12,107 nucleotides of DNA from Rudaea sp. (GTDB taxonomy: Bacteria; Pseudomonadota; Gammaproteobacteria; Xanthomonadales; Rhodanobacteraceae): assembly GCA_025934455.1 (NCBI GenBank), contig JAICYA010000021.1:1-12107 (forward strand). Direction: 5' to 3'. A program made the translations under genes and the position numbers. How positions within the stretch are numbered: position 1 is the stretch's first letter; each line of letters starts with the position of its first letter. Shown here one piece after another: positions 1-6,493 of this stretch. The notes under the pieces are model-generated. The model saw only the letters and a list, made by a program, of their open reading frames with translations. It did no database searches and was not told where the DNA came from.

Positions 1-765
1 GATGAGTTCGACCACTGCCGCGTGCAACTGGTTTTCGTCGCGCATCGGCGCGGTACAGCCTTCCAGATACGACACGCTCGCGCCTTCCTCGGCGATGATC
101 ATGGTGCGCTCGAACTGCCCGGTGTGGCCGGCATTGATGCGGAAGTAGGTGCTCAGTTCCATCGGGCAGCGCACGCCCTTTGGGATGAACACGAAGCTGC
201 CGTCGGAAAACACCGCCGAGTTCAACGCCGCGAAATAATTGTCGCCCTGCGGCACCACCGAGCCCAGGTATTTGCGCACCAGTTCGGGATGTTCCTTGAT
301 CGCCGTGGACATGGAGCAAAAGACGATGCCGACGTCGGCCAGTTGCTGGTGCACCGTGGTGTGGACCGACACCGAATCGAACACCACATCGACCGCGACG
401 CCGGCGAGTTTGGCGCGCTCGTGCAGCGGCACGCCGAGCTTGTCGTAGGTTTCCAGCAGTTTCGGATCGACTTCCGCCAGCGACTTGGGCTGGTTCTTCG
501 GCCGCGAGAAATAACTGATCGCCTGGAAATCGATGGGCGCGATCTTCAGCTTCGCCCACTGCGGCGGCGCCATCGTCAGCCAGTGCCGATAGGCCTTGAG
601 CCGCCAATCCGTCATCCACTCGGGTTCTTCCTTGCGTCGCGAAATCGCGCGCACGACGTCCTCGTCGAGCCCGGGCGGCAGGCTTTCGCTTTCGATGTCG
701 GTGACGAAGCCGGCCTCGTAGCGGCGGTTCAGTGCAGTTTCGATCTGCTTGCGTTCGACGGCCAT
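1..765 (-). CDS. sufB: Fe-S cluster assembly scaffold SufB (partial, C-terminus outside window)
   Basis: Only the first 255 codons are present; the reading frame runs open off the left edge. The translation starts MAVERKQIETALNRRYEAG and continues through stretches I recognise as SufB: YFSRPKNQP, a VVFDSVSVHTT segment, a PELVRKYLGSVVP segment, the FIPKGVRCPMELSTYFRIN region and YLEGCTAPMRDENQLHAA. SufB is the cytoplasmic scaffold of the SufBCD complex, on which Fe-S clusters are built with sulfur from SufS and ATP hydrolysis by SufC. The functional C-terminal part of the family lies outside the window. The ATG at 765 has a good ribosome binding site (GAAGGA) and follows the Rrf2 regulator gene by only 10 bases on the same strand, so the two should be co-transcribed. 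The rest of the operon, probably sufC, sufD and sufS, would lie to the left. That is inference. Confidence 0.95.
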   Translation of the reverse strand, partial: MAVERKQIETALNRRYEAGFVTDIESESLPPGLDEDVVRAISRRKEEPEWMTDWRLKAYRHWLTMAPPQWAKLKIAPIDFQAISYFSRPKNQPKSLAEVDPKLLETYDKLGVPLHERAKLAGVAVDVVFDSVSVHTTVHQQLADVGIVFCSMSTAIKEHPELVRKYLGSVVPQGDNYFAALNSAVFSDGSFVFIPKGVRCPMELSTYFRINAGHTGQFERTMIIAEEGASVSYLEGCTAPMRDENQLHAAVVELI

Positions 766-770
766 GTTCG

Positions 771-778
771 ATCCTTCA
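771..778 (-). promoter_or_regulatory. sufB ribosome binding site overlapping the upstream stop codon
   Basis: On the minus strand the sequence reads TGAAGGATCGAACATG. The TGA stop of the Rrf2 regulator gene (776-778) flows directly into the Shine-Dalgarno sequence GAAGGA of sufB. Terminating ribosomes would therefore cover the sufB initiation site, which favours translational coupling and supports both the sufB start and a shared mRNA. Confidence 0.7.
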
Positions 779-1225
779 GACACTCGCCACACGCAGCGGA
801 ATCGTCGCCAGGCGCCGGCGCGGTGCGGGCTTGAGCATGTCGGCCAGACTGACGCCGGCCAGCGCACCCGCGATCGCATCGTTGATGCGCTGCCAGTTCA
901 CGCGCACGCCGCAATGCGATTCGTGGTCGCACAGTCCGGCCTGCGCGCTGCACTCCGTCATGCCGATCGGGCCTTCCATCGCGATCACGATGTCGGCGAT
1001 GCTGATGCGCGCGGGTTCGCGAGCGAGACGATAACCACCGTTGACGCCGCGGAACGATTCGATCAAACCCGCCTGCGCAAGCTGCTTGAGCAGCTTGCTC
1101 ACCGTCGGCGCTTCCAGGCGCGCGCGTTCGGCCAGTTCCTGCGCGCTGTGCACGCGCGTGGGCGCGGCGGCGAGTACGGTCATCACCTCGGTGGCGTAAT
1201 CGGTAAGTTTGCTGACGCGGAGCAT
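776..1225 (-). CDS. Rrf2-family SUF operon regulator with three cluster cysteines
   Basis: This 149-residue protein begins MLRVSKLTDYATEVMTVLA and has the Rrf2 winged helix-turn-helix in residues 1 to about 80, including the recognition segment around APTVSKLLKQLAQAGLIES and the wing FRGVNGGYRLAR. Three cysteines at C92, C99 and C105 (C-X6-C-X5-C) match the position of the [2Fe-2S] ligands of IscR-type regulators. The CDHESHCGVRVNW segment fits the gammaproteobacterial SUF-system regulator family. Such proteins sense cluster supply or oxidative stress and tune suf transcription. The gene precedes sufB by 10 bases, so it should be the first gene of the SUF operon and control its own promoter. 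The start has no clear Shine-Dalgarno sequence, but ATG 1225 gives the exact family N-terminus. A perfect palindrome sits about 30 bases upstream. Function is strongly supported; the exact ligand state is inferred. Confidence 0.93.
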   Translation of the reverse strand: MLRVSKLTDYATEVMTVLAAAPTRVHSAQELAERARLEAPTVSKLLKQLAQAGLIESFRGVNGGYRLAREPARISIADIVIAMEGPIGMTECSAQAGLCDHESHCGVRVNWQRINDAIAGALAGVSLADMLKPAPRRRLATIPLRVASV

Positions 1226-1250
1226 GGTGGAGGCCGGTTGCGACCCCTAA

Positions 1251-1268
1251 AGTGTACCAAATTGGTAC
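1251..1268 (-). promoter_or_regulatory. Candidate operator and -10 element of the suf operon
   Basis: Bases 1254-1268 form the perfect 15-mer palindrome GTACCAA-A-TTGGTAC (7-bp arms, 1-bp centre). On the minus strand a -10-like TACACT (1251-1256, four of six consensus bases) overlaps its edge. No good -35 is seen at the right distance (best TGGTCT). A dyad overlapping the -10 ahead of an Rrf2 gene is the expected place for an autoregulatory site. That the Rrf2 protein binds it is inference. Confidence 0.6.
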
Positions 1269-1329
1269 GGATTAGACCATGCGCCACCCACCGCGCCAGT
1301 TCCGTGCAGGCGCTAAGCAACCATTCGCC

Positions 1330-1518
1330 TCAGCCGCGCACCCGCAGCGCGATGAATATCAGCGCGGCGATCCAGCACACCGCGATGAACACCATGCCGG
1401 CCCAGCCCTTGAGGAAACCGCCGTGGCGCCGGTTCAACCAGTTGACGAGCGCGATCGTGCCCATCAGCAGCGCGAGTCCCAGCGCGAGGATTTGCAGGTA
1501 GGGGTCGGAAAAATCCAT
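1330..1518 (-). CDS. Small two-helix inner-membrane protein, unknown function
   Basis: This 62-residue protein starts MDFSDPYLQILALGLALLMG. Residues about 8-27 and 40-58 are hydrophobic enough to be two membrane helices, separated by a short basic, glycine-containing loop (NWLNRRHGGFLKGW) that probably faces the cytoplasm. The C-terminus is basic (RVRG). I do not recognise a named family. An in-frame ATG at 1572 would add 18 residues of non-hydrophobic sequence, but I prefer 1518 for two reasons. The longer form would place the FNR-like box (1553-1566) inside the gene, and the -10-like TATGTT (1525-1530) lies exactly six bases before ATG 1518. Neither start has a Shine-Dalgarno sequence, so a leaderless transcript is predicted. 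The gene is divergent from the metallo-beta-lactamase-fold gene and shares its candidate FNR site, which suggests expression under low oxygen. Confidence 0.7.
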   Translation of the reverse strand: MDFSDPYLQILALGLALLMGTIALVNWLNRRHGGFLKGWAGMVFIAVCWIAALIFIALRVRG

Positions 1519-1524
1519 GCGGGC

Positions 1525-1530
1525 AACATA
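1525..1530 (-). promoter_or_regulatory. -10 element for the small membrane protein
   Basis: The minus strand reads TATGTT here (four of six matches to TATAAT). Its centre is 32 bp from the centre of the FNR-like box at 1553-1566, the spacing of class II FNR promoters. The predicted start of transcription is the A of the ATG at 1518. Inferred from position and sequence. Confidence 0.5.
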
Positions 1531-1552
1531 CGCGCGCCCGACGGCGGACTCC

Positions 1553-1566
1553 TTGACGTCGATCAA
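1553..1566. promoter_or_regulatory. FNR/ANR-type box between two divergent genes
   Basis: TTGACGTCGATCAA differs from the FNR/ANR consensus TTGAT-N4-ATCAA at one base. It lies between the small membrane protein (minus) and the metallo-beta-lactamase-fold gene (plus). A -10-like hexamer stands 32 bp from its centre on both sides: TATGTT at 1525-1530 leftward and AATCAT at 1589-1594 rightward. One box could therefore activate both promoters from -41.5. Site identity is seen in the sequence; occupancy is inferred. Confidence 0.65.
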
Positions 1567-1588
1567 TCCCATCCGAACGCGGGCATGG

Positions 1589-1594
1589 AATCAT
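1589..1594 (+). promoter_or_regulatory. -10 element for the beta-CASP gene
   Basis: AATCAT matches four of six bases of TATAAT, and its centre is 32 bp from the FNR-like box centre. Transcription would start near 1601, giving a leader of about 75 bases. The hexamer lies in a 6-bp inverted repeat (GGCATG-GAAT-CATGCC, 1582-1597), which could be a second regulator's site or chance. Confidence 0.4.
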
Positions 1595-1676
1595 GCCTGC
1601 ACGATTCCGGCGTGGCCGCGCGCGTGCCGGTGAAGCCGTTAGACTACTTTCGAGCCTCGGTGCGGAACCACCCGAC

Positions 1677-3038
1677 ATGAAAATCCAGTTTCTCGGCGCC
1701 GCCGGAACGGTCACCGGTTCGAAGTGCCTGGTCACGCAGGCGGACCATCGCATCCTCGTCGACTGCGGCCTGTTCCAGGGCCTGAAGAACCTGCGCCTGC
1801 GCAACTGGGCCGAACTGCCGTTCGAGCCAGCGTCGATTTCCGCGGTCGTGCTGACCCACGCGCACCTGGATCACAGCGGTTACCTGCCCCTGCTCGTCAA
1901 GCGCGGATTCACCGGGCCGATCTACTGCACGCCGGCGACGGCGGAACTGTGCAAGATCTTGCTGCCCGACAGCGGGCACATCCAGGAAGAAGATGCCGAA
2001 TACGCCAATCGCGGCGGCTTCTCCAAGCACCATCCGGCATTGCCGCTGTACACGGAAGAAGACGCCATGCGCTGCCTGCGCCGGTTGCGCACGGTGGATT
2101 TCAACGAGGATTTCGCCATCGGCCCGGGCCTGCAAGGCCGCTTCACGCCCGCCGGGCACATCCTCGGCGCGGCCTGCGTCACCGTGACGGGCGCAGCCGG
2201 CAAGCTCGTGTTCTCCGGCGATCTGGGCCGTCCGCACGACGGCATCATGAATCCGCCGGCGCCGCTGAGCGACGCCGACTACATCGTGGTCGAATCTACC
2301 TACGGCGACCGCACCCACCCGAGCGTGGATGCTCTCGACGAGTTGGCGCAAATCATCCTGCGCACTGTCAACCGCGGCGGCAGCGTCATCGTGCCGGCAT
2401 TCGCGGTCGGACGCACGCAAACCCTGCTGCATTTCATCCATCAACTCAAGGCGCAGGACCGGATTCCATCGCAGCTGCCGGTATTCCTGAACAGCCCGAT
2501 GGCGACCGACGTGACCACGCTCTACGAACGTTTCGGCGGCGAATTGCGCCTGCCGAAAAGCGAAGTTGCCGAAATGTGCCGCGCGGCCACGTTCGTCAAC
2601 TCGGTGGAACAATCCAAACGCCTGAACACCCTGCGCAATCCCATGATCGTCGTCGCCGCAAGCGGGATGGCAACCGGCGGCCGCGTGATCCATCACTTGA
2701 AAGCGTTCGCACCGGACCCGCGCAACACGATCCTGTTTTCAGGCTATCAGGCGGCCGGCACGCGCGGCGCGGCCATGCTCGGCGGCGCCAGGGAAATCCG
2801 CATCCACGGCCAGGACATCCCGGTGCGCGCCGAAGTGGCGGCATTGTCGTCGTTGTCGGCGCACGCCGATGCGAACGAGATCCTGCAATGGCTCGGCGGT
2901 TTCCGCCGCGCACCGCGCACGGCATTCGTGACGCACGGCGAGCCGGTTGCGGCCGACACGCTGCGCCAGCGCATCGAACGCAGCTTGCGCTGGGACGTGA
3001 ACATTCCCGAACATCTGCAAGCATACGAGCTCGGCTGA
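1677..3038 (+). CDS. Metallo-beta-lactamase/beta-CASP RNase-like hydrolase (CPSF73 type)
   Basis: This 453-residue protein is predicted to cut RNA with a two-zinc site. The metallo-beta-lactamase signature HAHLDH is at residues 61-66, the next zinc ligand H161 in AGHILGAA, and the bridging aspartate D182 in SGDLGRP. The beta-CASP region follows, with ESTYGDR at about 206-212, a VPAFAVGRTQ segment and an ASGMATGGR segment. C-terminal motifs are SSLSAHAD and FVTHGEP, the last histidines of the RNA-specific (RMMBL) module. Length and motif order fit the bacterial 'MBL-fold metallo-hydrolase RNA-specificity domain' group. The start MKIQFLGAAGTVTGSK is typical of the family. The Shine-Dalgarno sequence is weak. 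A candidate FNR-dependent promoter lies 80-120 bases upstream. The downstream dehydrogenase converges on it with 8 bases between stops. Substrate unknown; RNA processing or decay under low oxygen is inference. Confidence 0.9.
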   Translation: MKIQFLGAAGTVTGSKCLVTQADHRILVDCGLFQGLKNLRLRNWAELPFEPASISAVVLTHAHLDHSGYLPLLVKRGFTGPIYCTPATAELCKILLPDSGHIQEEDAEYANRGGFSKHHPALPLYTEEDAMRCLRRLRTVDFNEDFAIGPGLQGRFTPAGHILGAACVTVTGAAGKLVFSGDLGRPHDGIMNPPAPLSDADYIVVESTYGDRTHPSVDALDELAQIILRTVNRGGSVIVPAFAVGRTQTLLHFIHQLKAQDRIPSQLPVFLNSPMATDVTTLYERFGGELRLPKSEVAEMCRAATFVNSVEQSKRLNTLRNPMIVVAASGMATGGRVIHHLKAFAPDPRNTILFSGYQAAGTRGAAMLGGAREIRIHGQDIPVRAEVAALSSLSAHADANEILQWLGGFRRAPRTAFVTHGEPVAADTLRQRIERSLRWDVNIPEHLQAYELG

Positions 3039-3046
3039 GTTTTTCG

Positions 3047-3814
3047 TCAGCGCGCCGTGTAGCCGCCATCGATCACCAGTTCCGCGCCGGTGACGAAACG
3101 CGCCTCATCCGAGGCCAGGTAGACGACGCCCCAGGCGATGTCGTCCGGTTCGCCCATGTGCCCGAGCGGATGCAGCGCGCCGACGTCGCGCTTGCGCGCT
3201 TCAACGTCGCCCTCGTGGCCGATGTAGTTGTCCACCATCGGCGTCCAGATGAAACCGGGATGGATGGAGTTGACACGGATCTTGTCGGCGGCGTAGATCA
3301 TCGCGTCGGTTTTCGTCATCAGGCGCAACGCGCCCTTCGAGGCGTGATAGGGCGGTACGTCCGGCGCGCCGACCAGACCGTAGATCGACGACAGGTTGAC
3401 GATGCTGCCGCCGCCGGCGCGGCGCAGGTGCGCGATCGCGTGCTTGGTGCAGAAGAACGGTCCCTTCACGTTGACCGCCTGCACGCGGTCCCATTCGGCT
3501 TCGGTCACTTCGTGCGTGGGCTTGTCGACGCCGGAAATCCCCGCGTTGTTGACCAGGATGTCGATACGACCGAAAGCATCCGCGGCCTGCTGCATGAGCG
3601 CCTGCACGGCGGCCTCGCTGGTCACGTCGCAGGTGAAATAGCGCGCCTGTCCGCCGCGCTGGCGAATGCCGGCGGCCACGCTTTCGCCCGACTCCGCCTG
3701 CATGTCGACCACGGCGACGCGAGCGCCTTCCTGCGCCATGCGCTCCACGCAGGCGCGTCCAATGCCCATTGCCGCACCGGTGACGATGGCGACCTTTCCG
3801 GACAGTCTTGCCAT
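3047..3814 (-). CDS. Short-chain dehydrogenase/reductase, NAD(H) type
   Basis: This 255-residue classical SDR has the dinucleotide-binding motif TGAAMGIG at residues 12-19, NNAG at 89-92, structural N115 (NVKG), catalytic S143 (NLSSIYG), Y156 and K160 (YHASK), and PG at 186-187. Aspartate D37 at the end of the second strand (AVVD) is the usual sign of NAD(H) rather than NADP(H) use. The protein is probably a soluble oxidoreductase for a secondary alcohol or ketone; the substrate cannot be read from sequence. I chose ATG 3814 because GGAG stands six bases upstream and MARLSGKVAIVTG is the normal family N-terminus; an in-frame ATG at 3838 would add eight residues. The gene diverges from the phosphorylase operon and faces an FNR-like box with a -10 (TAGCAT) at the right distance. 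An NADH-recycling role under low oxygen is plausible but not shown. Confidence 0.9.
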   Translation of the reverse strand: MARLSGKVAIVTGAAMGIGRACVERMAQEGARVAVVDMQAESGESVAAGIRQRGGQARYFTCDVTSEAAVQALMQQAADAFGRIDILVNNAGISGVDKPTHEVTEAEWDRVQAVNVKGPFFCTKHAIAHLRRAGGGSIVNLSSIYGLVGAPDVPPYHASKGALRLMTKTDAMIYAADKIRVNSIHPGFIWTPMVDNYIGHEGDVEARKRDVGALHPLGHMGEPDDIAWGVVYLASDEARFVTGAELVIDGGYTAR

Positions 3815-3841
3815 GACCCGCTCCGCCGTTATCCGCATGCC

Positions 3842-3847
3842 ATGCTA
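3842..3847 (-). promoter_or_regulatory. -10 element for the dehydrogenase gene
   Basis: The minus strand reads TAGCAT (four of six to TATAAT). Its centre is 31 bp from the FNR-like box at 3869-3882. The predicted start is about 3834, leaving a 20-base leader that contains the GGAG ribosome binding site of the dehydrogenase. Confidence 0.5.
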
Positions 3848-3868
3848 ACTGCGGCGCGTTGACCGGCA

Positions 3869-3882
3869 TTGATCGTTGTCAA
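3869..3882. promoter_or_regulatory. FNR/ANR-type box 1 of the divergent dehydrogenase/phosphorylase region
   Basis: TTGATCGTTGTCAA has one mismatch to TTGAT-N4-ATCAA. It is placed at about -41.5 for the minus-strand dehydrogenase promoter (TAGCAT at 3842-3847). For the plus-strand operon it would sit 56 bp upstream of box 2, so it could also act there as an upstream site. Confidence 0.7.
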
Positions 3883-3924
3883 GATATCCCGCACAGTGCT
3901 TGCATCACACGGACAAATGCCGCG

Positions 3925-3938
3925 TTGACCAGGATCAT
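3925..3938. promoter_or_regulatory. FNR/ANR-type box 2 of the divergent region
   Basis: TTGACCAGGATCAT has two mismatches to TTGAT-N4-ATCAA, one in each half-site. Its centre is 32 bp upstream of the centre of the -10-like TAGATT (3961-3966), exactly where a class II FNR activator of the phosphorylase operon should bind. Confidence 0.55.
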
Positions 3939-3960
3939 GTGCGATGCCGGGCCGCCGCGA

Positions 3961-3966
3961 TAGATT
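3961..3966 (+). promoter_or_regulatory. -10 element for the phosphorylase operon
   Basis: TAGATT matches TATAAT at four of six positions and stands 32 bp (centre to centre) from FNR-like box 2. Transcription would begin near 3973. The leader holds a GGAG (3981-3984) 11 bases before the ATG at 3996. Confidence 0.5.
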
Positions 3967-3995
3967 CATGCAGGCTCCATGGAGATGCGGATCCG

Positions 3996-5537
3996 ATGAA
4001 AATCCAGTTTCAGGATGCGGCACGCACCGATTCGCACGCGCTCAGGCCGCGCCGCCTCGGCATCGACACGTACCAGGAACCCGTCGTCTACCTGCGTGAG
4101 GATTCGGACGTGTGCAAATCCGAGGGTTTCGAGTCGCTGTCGCGCGTCGAACTGCGCTGGGACGACAAGCACATGGTCGCCACGCTCAATGTCGTGACAC
4201 CCAAGGGCTTCGGCGCGCTGGCCGCGGACGAGGTGGGATTGTCCGAAGCCGCGTGGCGAATTTCCGGTGGCTGCGGCGGTGGAACGGTGCACCTCGCCCA
4301 TCCGGCCCCGGTCGAGTCCTTTGCCCAGGTGCGCGCAAAGATCTTCGGCCACGCCTTTTCCGCGGATGCGCTGCGCGACATCGTGGCGGACATCCGCGCC
4401 GGTCATTATTCGTCCGTGGAGATGGCATCGTTCCTGACTGCCTGCGCCGGCGACAACATGGGCATCGCCGAAACCGTGGCCCTCACCCAGGCGATGGTCG
4501 CCGAAGGAACGCGCCTGCGCTGGCCGCAGCAACACGTACTGGACAAGCACTGCATTGGCGGCATACCCGGCAACCGGACCACGCTGATCGTGGTGCCGAT
4601 CGTCGCGGCGTTGGGCCTGACGATCCCGAAAACCTCCTCGCGCGCGATCACCTCGCCGTCGGGGACCGCCGACACCATGGAGACGCTGGCGCCGGTGGCG
4701 CTCGACGTCGCCTCCATGCGCAAAGTGGTCGAAGCCGAAGGCGGATGCATCATCTGGGGCGGAAGCGTGAACCTCAGCCCGGTCGACGACATCCTCATCC
4801 GCGTGGAACGCCCGCTCGACCTGGATAGCGAAGCGCAGATGATCGCTTCGGTGATCTCGAAAAAGGTCGCGGCGGGATCGACCTACGCCCTGATCGACAT
4901 ACCGGTCGGCCCGACCGCGAAAATCCGCAGTGAAGCCGCGGCGAACACGCTCGCCGCGCACCTGGTCGAAGTCGGGCGCACTCTGGGACTCGACGTCGAG
5001 GTCGCCCTCACCGACGGGACGCAACCGGTCGGGTGCGGCATCGGCCCGGCACTCGAGGCCCGCGACGTGCTGGCCGTACTGCGCAACGAGCCGCAGGCAC
5101 CCGCCGATCTGCGCGAACGCGCACTCGATCTGGCCGGGCGCATCCTCGAACATGCCGGTCGCGCAGCGCCGGGGCATGGTGCGGCGCTGGCGCGCGCCGT
5201 GCTCGACGACGGGCGCGCGTGGCGCAAGTTCGAGGCGATCGCGCTGGCGCAGGGCGGCCTTCGCGAACCCGTCGTCGCCCGGCAGTGCCACGTGATCGAA
5301 GCCGATGCCGCGGGGACGGTCGCACGCATCGACAACCGGCGCCTGGCGCGCATCGCCAAGCTCGCCGGCGCGCCGCGCGCGCGCGGTGCCGGCGTCGACC
5401 TGCTTGCGGCCGTCGGTTCGCGCGTGCAGGCAAGGCAACCGCTTTACGCCGTGCACGCCGAGTCGCCCGGCGAGCTTGCCTACGCACTCGACTACGCGCG
5501 GCGACAAACCGGCGTGATCAAAATGGCGCCGACATGA
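3996..5537 (+). CDS. AMP phosphorylase / thymidine phosphorylase family enzyme
   Basis: This 513-residue protein belongs to the long, archaeal-type branch of the pyrimidine/AMP phosphorylase family, which splits a nucleoside or nucleoside monophosphate with phosphate. An N-terminal extra domain (about 1-100) precedes the glycosyltransferase-like helical region (FSADALRDIVADIRAGHYSS, 121-140). The phosphate-binding loop reads DKHCIGGIPGNRTT (183-196), then PKTSSRAITSPSGTADTME (211-229), a VNLSPVDD segment, and a KVAAGSTYALIDIPVGPTAK segment (290-309). The IGGIPGN loop resembles AMP phosphorylase more than classical DeoA (STGGVGDK), so AMP plus phosphate giving adenine and ribose 1,5-bisphosphate is the best guess. 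I chose ATG 3996 over an in-frame ATG at 3876, which would run through both promoter elements. Its stop overlaps the next start (ATGA), indicating coupled translation with the PRPP-synthetase-like gene. Exact substrate uncertain. Confidence 0.85.
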   Translation: MKIQFQDAARTDSHALRPRRLGIDTYQEPVVYLREDSDVCKSEGFESLSRVELRWDDKHMVATLNVVTPKGFGALAADEVGLSEAAWRISGGCGGGTVHLAHPAPVESFAQVRAKIFGHAFSADALRDIVADIRAGHYSSVEMASFLTACAGDNMGIAETVALTQAMVAEGTRLRWPQQHVLDKHCIGGIPGNRTTLIVVPIVAALGLTIPKTSSRAITSPSGTADTMETLAPVALDVASMRKVVEAEGGCIIWGGSVNLSPVDDILIRVERPLDLDSEAQMIASVISKKVAAGSTYALIDIPVGPTAKIRSEAAANTLAAHLVEVGRTLGLDVEVALTDGTQPVGCGIGPALEARDVLAVLRNEPQAPADLRERALDLAGRILEHAGRAAPGHGAALARAVLDDGRAWRKFEAIALAQGGLREPVVARQCHVIEADAAGTVARIDNRRLARIAKLAGAPRARGAGVDLLAAVGSRVQARQPLYAVHAESPGELAYALDYARRQTGVIKMAPT

Positions 5538-6436
5538 ATCCCATGATCTATGCCTGGGCGGGGCATGAACCGCTGGCCGCGGCGATCGCGTCGCGCGTGC
5601 ACGGCGAGATCGCGCCGGTATCGCTGCGGCGCTTTCCCGACGGCGAAACCCATGTGCGGCTGATGACGTTGCCAAAAGACCGCGACGTGATTCTGGTGTG
5701 CGGTCTCGAGCAACCCGACGACAAGGTCTGCGGCCTGCTCTTTGCCGCGGATGCTGCGCGCGAATGCGGCGCGCGGCGCGTCGGCCTGGTCGCGCCGTAT
5801 CTTGCGTACATGCGCCAGGATGCGCGCTTCAACGCGGGCGAAGCGATCGCGTCGCGGACTTTCGCACGTTGGCTCGCGCGCGCAGTCGACTGGCTGGTGA
5901 CGATGGACCCGCACCTGCACCGTTATCGCACGCTCGATGAAATCTACCCGATACCCACCGCGATCGCCTCATCCACCACGCCGATCGCCCGATGGATCGT
6001 CGAGAACGTCGCGCAACCCTTGATCGTGGGCCCCGATGAGGAAAGCGCGCAGTGGGCGGCAGCGATCGCCGGGCACGTCGGCTGCCCGTGGATCGCGCTG
6101 CGCAAGGATCGCCGTGGCGATCGCGACGTCGCCGTGTCCGTGCCTGACATCGCGGCTTGGCCCGGGCGCACGCCGGTACTCGTCGACGACATCATCTCGA
6201 CGGCGCGGACGATGGCTGCGGCCGCGCTGCGGTTGCGCGAACTCGGACAGGCGCCGGTTTGCATCGGCGTGCACGCCCTGTTCTGCGGCGACGCGCTGCC
6301 GACGCTGCGCGCCGCCGGCCCCAGGGTCATCGCGACGTGCAACACGATCCGTCACGAGACCAACGCGATCGACGTCACGAGCGAAATCGCACAAGCCGCC
6401 GCGGAACTTCATGGCCGGTCCCGGCCTGCGCTTTGA
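5534..6436 (+). CDS. Ribose-phosphate pyrophosphokinase (PRPP synthetase)-like protein
   Basis: This 300-residue protein resembles PRPP synthetases, which make PRPP and AMP from ribose 5-phosphate and ATP. It shows RRFPDGETHVRL (32-43), PYLAYMRQDARF (88-99, in place of the usual YARQD), DPHLHR (125-130, in place of DLHAxQ), a basic flexible-loop segment RKDRRGD (190-196) and the PRPP-binding motif VLVDDIISTARTM (215-227). It is slightly shorter than the roughly 315-residue classical enzymes and clearly divergent, so a specialised role beside the housekeeping enzyme is likely. The ATG at 5534 overlaps the phosphorylase stop by four bases. The pairing with an AMP phosphorylase matters because AMP is a product of the synthetase reaction and ribose 1,5-bisphosphate is one step from PRPP. 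A joint nucleotide-salvage path is inference. Confidence 0.88.
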   Translation: MNPMIYAWAGHEPLAAAIASRVHGEIAPVSLRRFPDGETHVRLMTLPKDRDVILVCGLEQPDDKVCGLLFAADAARECGARRVGLVAPYLAYMRQDARFNAGEAIASRTFARWLARAVDWLVTMDPHLHRYRTLDEIYPIPTAIASSTTPIARWIVENVAQPLIVGPDEESAQWAAAIAGHVGCPWIALRKDRRGDRDVAVSVPDIAAWPGRTPVLVDDIISTARTMAAAALRLRELGQAPVCIGVHALFCGDALPTLRAAGPRVIATCNTIRHETNAIDVTSEIAQAAAELHGRSRPAL

Positions 6437-6493
6437 ACTGCGGTGTCGAAAACCCTAAGATTGGCGCCGGCTTTCGCGAACCGCAAGCAGGCC

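Noticed and set aside
3034..3051. Hairpin GCTGA-GTTTTTCG-TCAGC between two convergent stops as a bidirectional terminator
   Set aside because: The stem is only five base pairs and the T-run is in the loop, not after the stem, so it does not meet terminator form.
1724..3862. Very long plus-strand open frame through the beta-CASP and dehydrogenase genes
   Set aside because: It is a shadow frame, rich in arginine, alanine and histidine, overlapping two genes with clear motifs; long empty frames are usual in GC-rich DNA.
3876..3995. In-frame N-terminal extension of the phosphorylase from ATG 3876
   Set aside because: The extra 40 residues would cover an FNR-like box and the -10, look unlike the family, and there is a Shine-Dalgarno-like GGAG before ATG 3996.
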